NCBI GenBank assembly: GCA_903831295.1
Contig: CAIKXA010000005.1
Location: 1 to 51,335, forward strand
Length of the DNA: 51,335 bases
Source of the DNA: an uncultured bacterium
GTDB lineage: Bacteria > Planctomycetota > Phycisphaerae > Phycisphaerales > SM1A02
Direction of reading: 5' to 3'
The position numbers were made by a program, and so were the translations under genes. The notes beneath the pieces are model-generated. The model did no database searches. It was given only the letters and a program-made list of their open reading frames with translations, and was not told where the DNA came from. Position 1 is the first letter of the stretch. Each line of letters opens with the position of its first letter. Below, one piece after another: positions 49,049 to 51,335 of this stretch.

Positions 49049-50208
49049 CCGCTGAACACTTCCTTGGGATCAAGGCGAATCACTTTCCAAATGGAAAGGC
49101 TGCTGGCGCCAAGCACAATAATAACCACGGCGATTGTTGAAATAATTGGAAGGTGCCAAGTCAATTTAAACGCCAGGCGATCACCGGGAATCATTAAACC
49201 AAAGAGCGCGGTCGCGCCTAGGCCTAGACCCAAACCAAGAACGCCCGCGGCCAAACCTTGCACGGCGACCATTTGCAAAAGTTGGCGGCTTGTTGCGCCC
49301 ATGGCTTTCATGGCGCCGAAGTAACGCAAGTTGTCCAAAGTAAAGTTGTAAAACATTTGTCCCGCAATTGCCACGCCCACTAAAAATCCAAGCGCGATGG
49401 CCATTCCAAAATTGATTGGAATGCCAGTCTGCGTCATCCAATAATCAAGGGTTTTCCAGCTGAATTCAGCTGGCGTGTATGCGGATAGGCCAGTCTGCGC
49501 TTGGATGCGCTGCTGCAATTCAAGCAAGTCCTGCCCTGGTAGAGCCTTCACAAGAATAAGACTGAGCGTGCGGCGATTGGCTGGCGCAAATCCCACCGCG
49601 CGCAAATAGGTTGTGTAAATGGTTGGAACATTTTGAAACGACGGACGCGTCTCGGCGATGCCGGCGATAATTGCGCGGCGCTCGTTCAACTCCAACTCAT
49701 CACCCACTTGCATTGGACGCTTTGGTCCATTCTTGTCCGCGGTGAGCGGTTGCAAGAGTTGCTTTCCTGCGCCGCGACTCTCAATAAAAATCGCGTCGGT
49801 CTTGCGTAGATCTTCAACCTTGCCTTGCAACAAGATGGCGGGTGCGCCAATCAGTGTTGCGTCGTCCACGCCAATGACATCGCAAATTTGCCGACCACCG
49901 TTTGGCAACTTGGCCACCAGCAATCCCTTGAACAGCGGACTTGCCCACTCAATTCCACTCACGCTGCGAACACGGTCAAGCGCCGTCACCTGCATGGGTT
50001 TGGTGTCATCCACAAATTGCATCGTTGGATCGGTCACCCACAAATCGGCTTGCGGAGTTTCCTCAATCAACGCGTAGGTGCGGCTCATTAAGCCCACAAA
50101 AATGGCTGCTTGCTGCGTAATCAGCAGGGTGGCGAACGTAAGCCCCAGCAAAATGCCGTAGAACTTTGCGCTGTCACCAAACAACATTTTCAAGGCGATT
50201 CGAAGCAC
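49045..50208 (-). CDS. FtsX-type ABC permease (DevC-like)
   Basis: 387 residues from GTG 50208 (GGAG 9 bases upstream, within the end of kup). One N-terminal helix (FYGILLGLTFATLLITQQAAIFVG), a large periplasmic MacB-type domain (about 40-255), and three C-terminal helices with YFGAMKAMGATSRQLLQMV, the FtsX signature. It forms one operon with the ATPase and adaptor. Start lies 3 bases after the kup stop, so kup may be in the same transcript. Confidence 0.93.
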   Translation of the reverse strand: MLRIALKMLFGDSAKFYGILLGLTFATLLITQQAAIFVGLMSRTYALIEETPQADLWVTDPTMQFVDDTKPMQVTALDRVRSVSGIEWASPLFKGLLVAKLPNGGRQICDVIGVDDATLIGAPAILLQGKVEDLRKTDAIFIESRGAGKQLLQPLTADKNGPKRPMQVGDELELNERRAIIAGIAETRPSFQNVPTIYTTYLRAVGFAPANRRTLSLILVKALPGQDLLELQQRIQAQTGLSAYTPAEFSWKTLDYWMTQTGIPINFGMAIALGFLVGVAIAGQMFYNFTLDNLRYFGAMKAMGATSRQLLQMVAVQGLAAGVLGLGLGLGATALFGLMIPGDRLAFKLTWHLPIISTIAVVIIVLGASSLSIWKVIRLDPKEVFSG

Positions 50209-50211
50209 GGT

Positions 50212-51335
50212 TTACAACTCCATTTGAACGCCGAACTCAACCACGCGACTAGGCGGCAAATTAAAAGTTCGAACGCTGTCGGTAGCGACGGTGGACAATG
50301 ATGCGAACAATCGCTTACGCCAAAGCGCCATGGGTGAATTGCCCGTGGTCAACACCACCACGCGCCGCGCGAAGTAGGTGGTGCTTTCAGGATCCCATGC
50401 AAGGCCGTGCTCACGCGCCTTCTCCAATAATTTTGGAATGTCGGGACTCTCCATGAATCCGCACTGCGCTGAAACTTTATAGAAGCCATCAGGCATCCAC
50501 GTCAACCGAATTTGCCGCTGTGGTGGCGCCACTGGCAAATTGATTGGCGTCACGCTGACCAACAAGACTTGCTGATGCAAGACATGGCTGTGCTCCACGA
50601 ATGAAGACAGAGAGAATGGCGTGGCGTTATTGGTGGTGAGAAACACGGCGGTGCCGGGCACGCGGGGCACTTCTTTTACCCATAAAGCCGCGAGAAACTC
50701 ATGAATATTGCTCGATGTTTCGGCGAATTTTTTGCCCAACAAATAGGATCCCTGTTGCCAGGTGAGCATGACCAATGTTGCGCCCAGCGCGATGGTGAGG
50801 GTGAACCAACCTCCGGTGAGTGCTTTGAGCAAATTGGCTCCAAAGAAAAGGCCATCGATCACCAAGAAGAATGAGCCCACCACTACAACTTGCCAACGGT
50901 GCCAACGCCAACGACGCCGCGCCATGACGCTGAACAAGAGCGTGGTGATGATCATGTCGCCCGTGACCGCGATGCCGTATGCGCTACCTAGTTTTTCGCT
51001 GCTTGGAAAAAGAATCACCGTCATCACGCAACCAATCAGCATGATTAAATTGATCGCGGGCAAATAAATTTGACCTTCGGTGTCGCTACTCGTGTGCACC
51101 ACGCGCAAGCGCGGCAAATATCCCAACCGCACCGCCTGCCGCGCAATGCTGAACACGCCGCTAATCATGGCTTGACTGGCAATAATGGCGGCAACAGTTG
51201 CGATGATGACCAACGGAACAATGCCCCAGTCAGGCGCCATGCCAAAGAATGGTCGAAGCGCGTGCACCGATTCCTCATCCAGCGCGCCTTGGCGAATAAA
51301 TTCCAATACATACGCGCCTTGGCCGAAGTAATTCA
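50212..51335 (-). CDS. kup: potassium uptake protein Kup (C-terminal part, truncated by window edge)
   Basis: The frame runs off the right edge; the visible 374 residues begin NYFGQGAYVLEF, the Kup signature, followed by PFFGMAPDW, IIASQAMISGVFSIARQAV and SEKLGSAYGIAVTGDMIITT. These are the later membrane helices. A soluble C-terminal domain follows (VPRVPGTAVFLTTN..TPFSLSSFVEH, and GFMESPDIPKLL). H+/K+ symporter of the inner membrane. About 250 N-terminal residues lie outside the window. Confidence 0.95.
   Translation of the reverse strand, partial: NYFGQGAYVLEFIRQGALDEESVHALRPFFGMAPDWGIVPLVIIATVAAIIASQAMISGVFSIARQAVRLGYLPRLRVVHTSSDTEGQIYLPAINLIMLIGCVMTVILFPSSEKLGSAYGIAVTGDMIITTLLFSVMARRRWRWHRWQVVVVGSFFLVIDGLFFGANLLKALTGGWFTLTIALGATLVMLTWQQGSYLLGKKFAETSSNIHEFLAALWVKEVPRVPGTAVFLTTNNATPFSLSSFVEHSHVLHQQVLLVSVTPINLPVAPPQRQIRLTWMPDGFYKVSAQCGFMESPDIPKLLEKAREHGLAWDPESTTYFARRVVVLTTGNSPMALWRKRLFASLSTVATDSVRTFNLPPSRVVEFGVQMEL

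Noticed and set aside
1-51335. CRISPR arrays, insertion sequences or prophage genes
   Set aside because: No regularly spaced repeats, transposase, integrase or phage structural genes were seen on either strand.

Overview
The window reads as ordinary chromosome of a Gram-negative bacterium, most likely a planctomycete of the Phycisphaerae type. This is inferred from gene content: a planctomycete-style cytochrome c domain fused to a DUF2231-like membrane region, a short HTH protein with acidic repeats and C-terminal membrane helices, a DUF1573 protein, a DksA-like protein that has lost most zinc ligands, and LPS-type genes (GT9 glycosyltransferase plus Kdo/WaaP-like kinase). There are about 52 protein genes, three tRNAs, and no insertion sequence, prophage, integron or CRISPR array. 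Genes are tightly packed. GTG and TTG starts are common, and many neighbours share a 4-base stop/start overlap (ATGA, GTGA or TTGA).

Layout. 1-700: a possible 3' gene end and rnhA. 740-9340: a lipid and fatty acid block rpmF-plsX-fabH-fabD-(unknown lipoprotein)-fabG-acpP-fabF, followed closely by a GH15 glucoamylase-like enzyme. 9400-10520: a stand-alone cobalamin-binding protein with the full CarH-type photoreceptor residue set. 10.5-24.5 kb: housekeeping and unknown genes (PIN-PhoH, BI-1/YccA, NIF3, a ROK kinase, gatC-gatA, mutY, an HTH-membrane protein, psd, a pseudo-receiver protein, tsaB, a metallophosphatase, DUF1573). 24.6-28 kb: an exported M28 peptidase coupled to an MsrB-MsrA fusion. 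28.1-28.4 kb: tRNA-Ser(GGA), tRNA-Pro(GGG) and a strong terminator. 28.4-38.5 kb: truB, lspA, DksA-like, accA, GT9, Kdo-kinase-like, proC, an ABC-2 exporter, a lipoprotein and a lone nuoC. 38.7-42.4 kb: tRNA-Arg(TCT), a TauE/SafE permease, the cytochrome gene with a long structured leader, and dinB. 42.5-47.2 kb: a HEPN-like protein, two crcB, chrA, a CDF transporter and a double UspA. 47.2-51.3 kb: a DevBCA-like exporter downstream of a kup gene that runs off the right edge.

How the genes fit together. The first block supplies acyl-ACP (PlsX to FabF) and pairs with accA (malonyl-CoA) and psd (phosphatidylethanolamine) elsewhere in the window. GatCA, TruB, RnhA, MutY, TsaB and Pol IV are information-processing enzymes. 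MsrBA, UspA, CrcB, ChrA, CDF and the ABC exporters form a stress and ion-handling set. The points most worth following up are the B12 photoreceptor-like protein, the structured leader/terminator at 40803-41137, the apparent ATC start of fabG, and several planctomycete-type proteins of unknown function.
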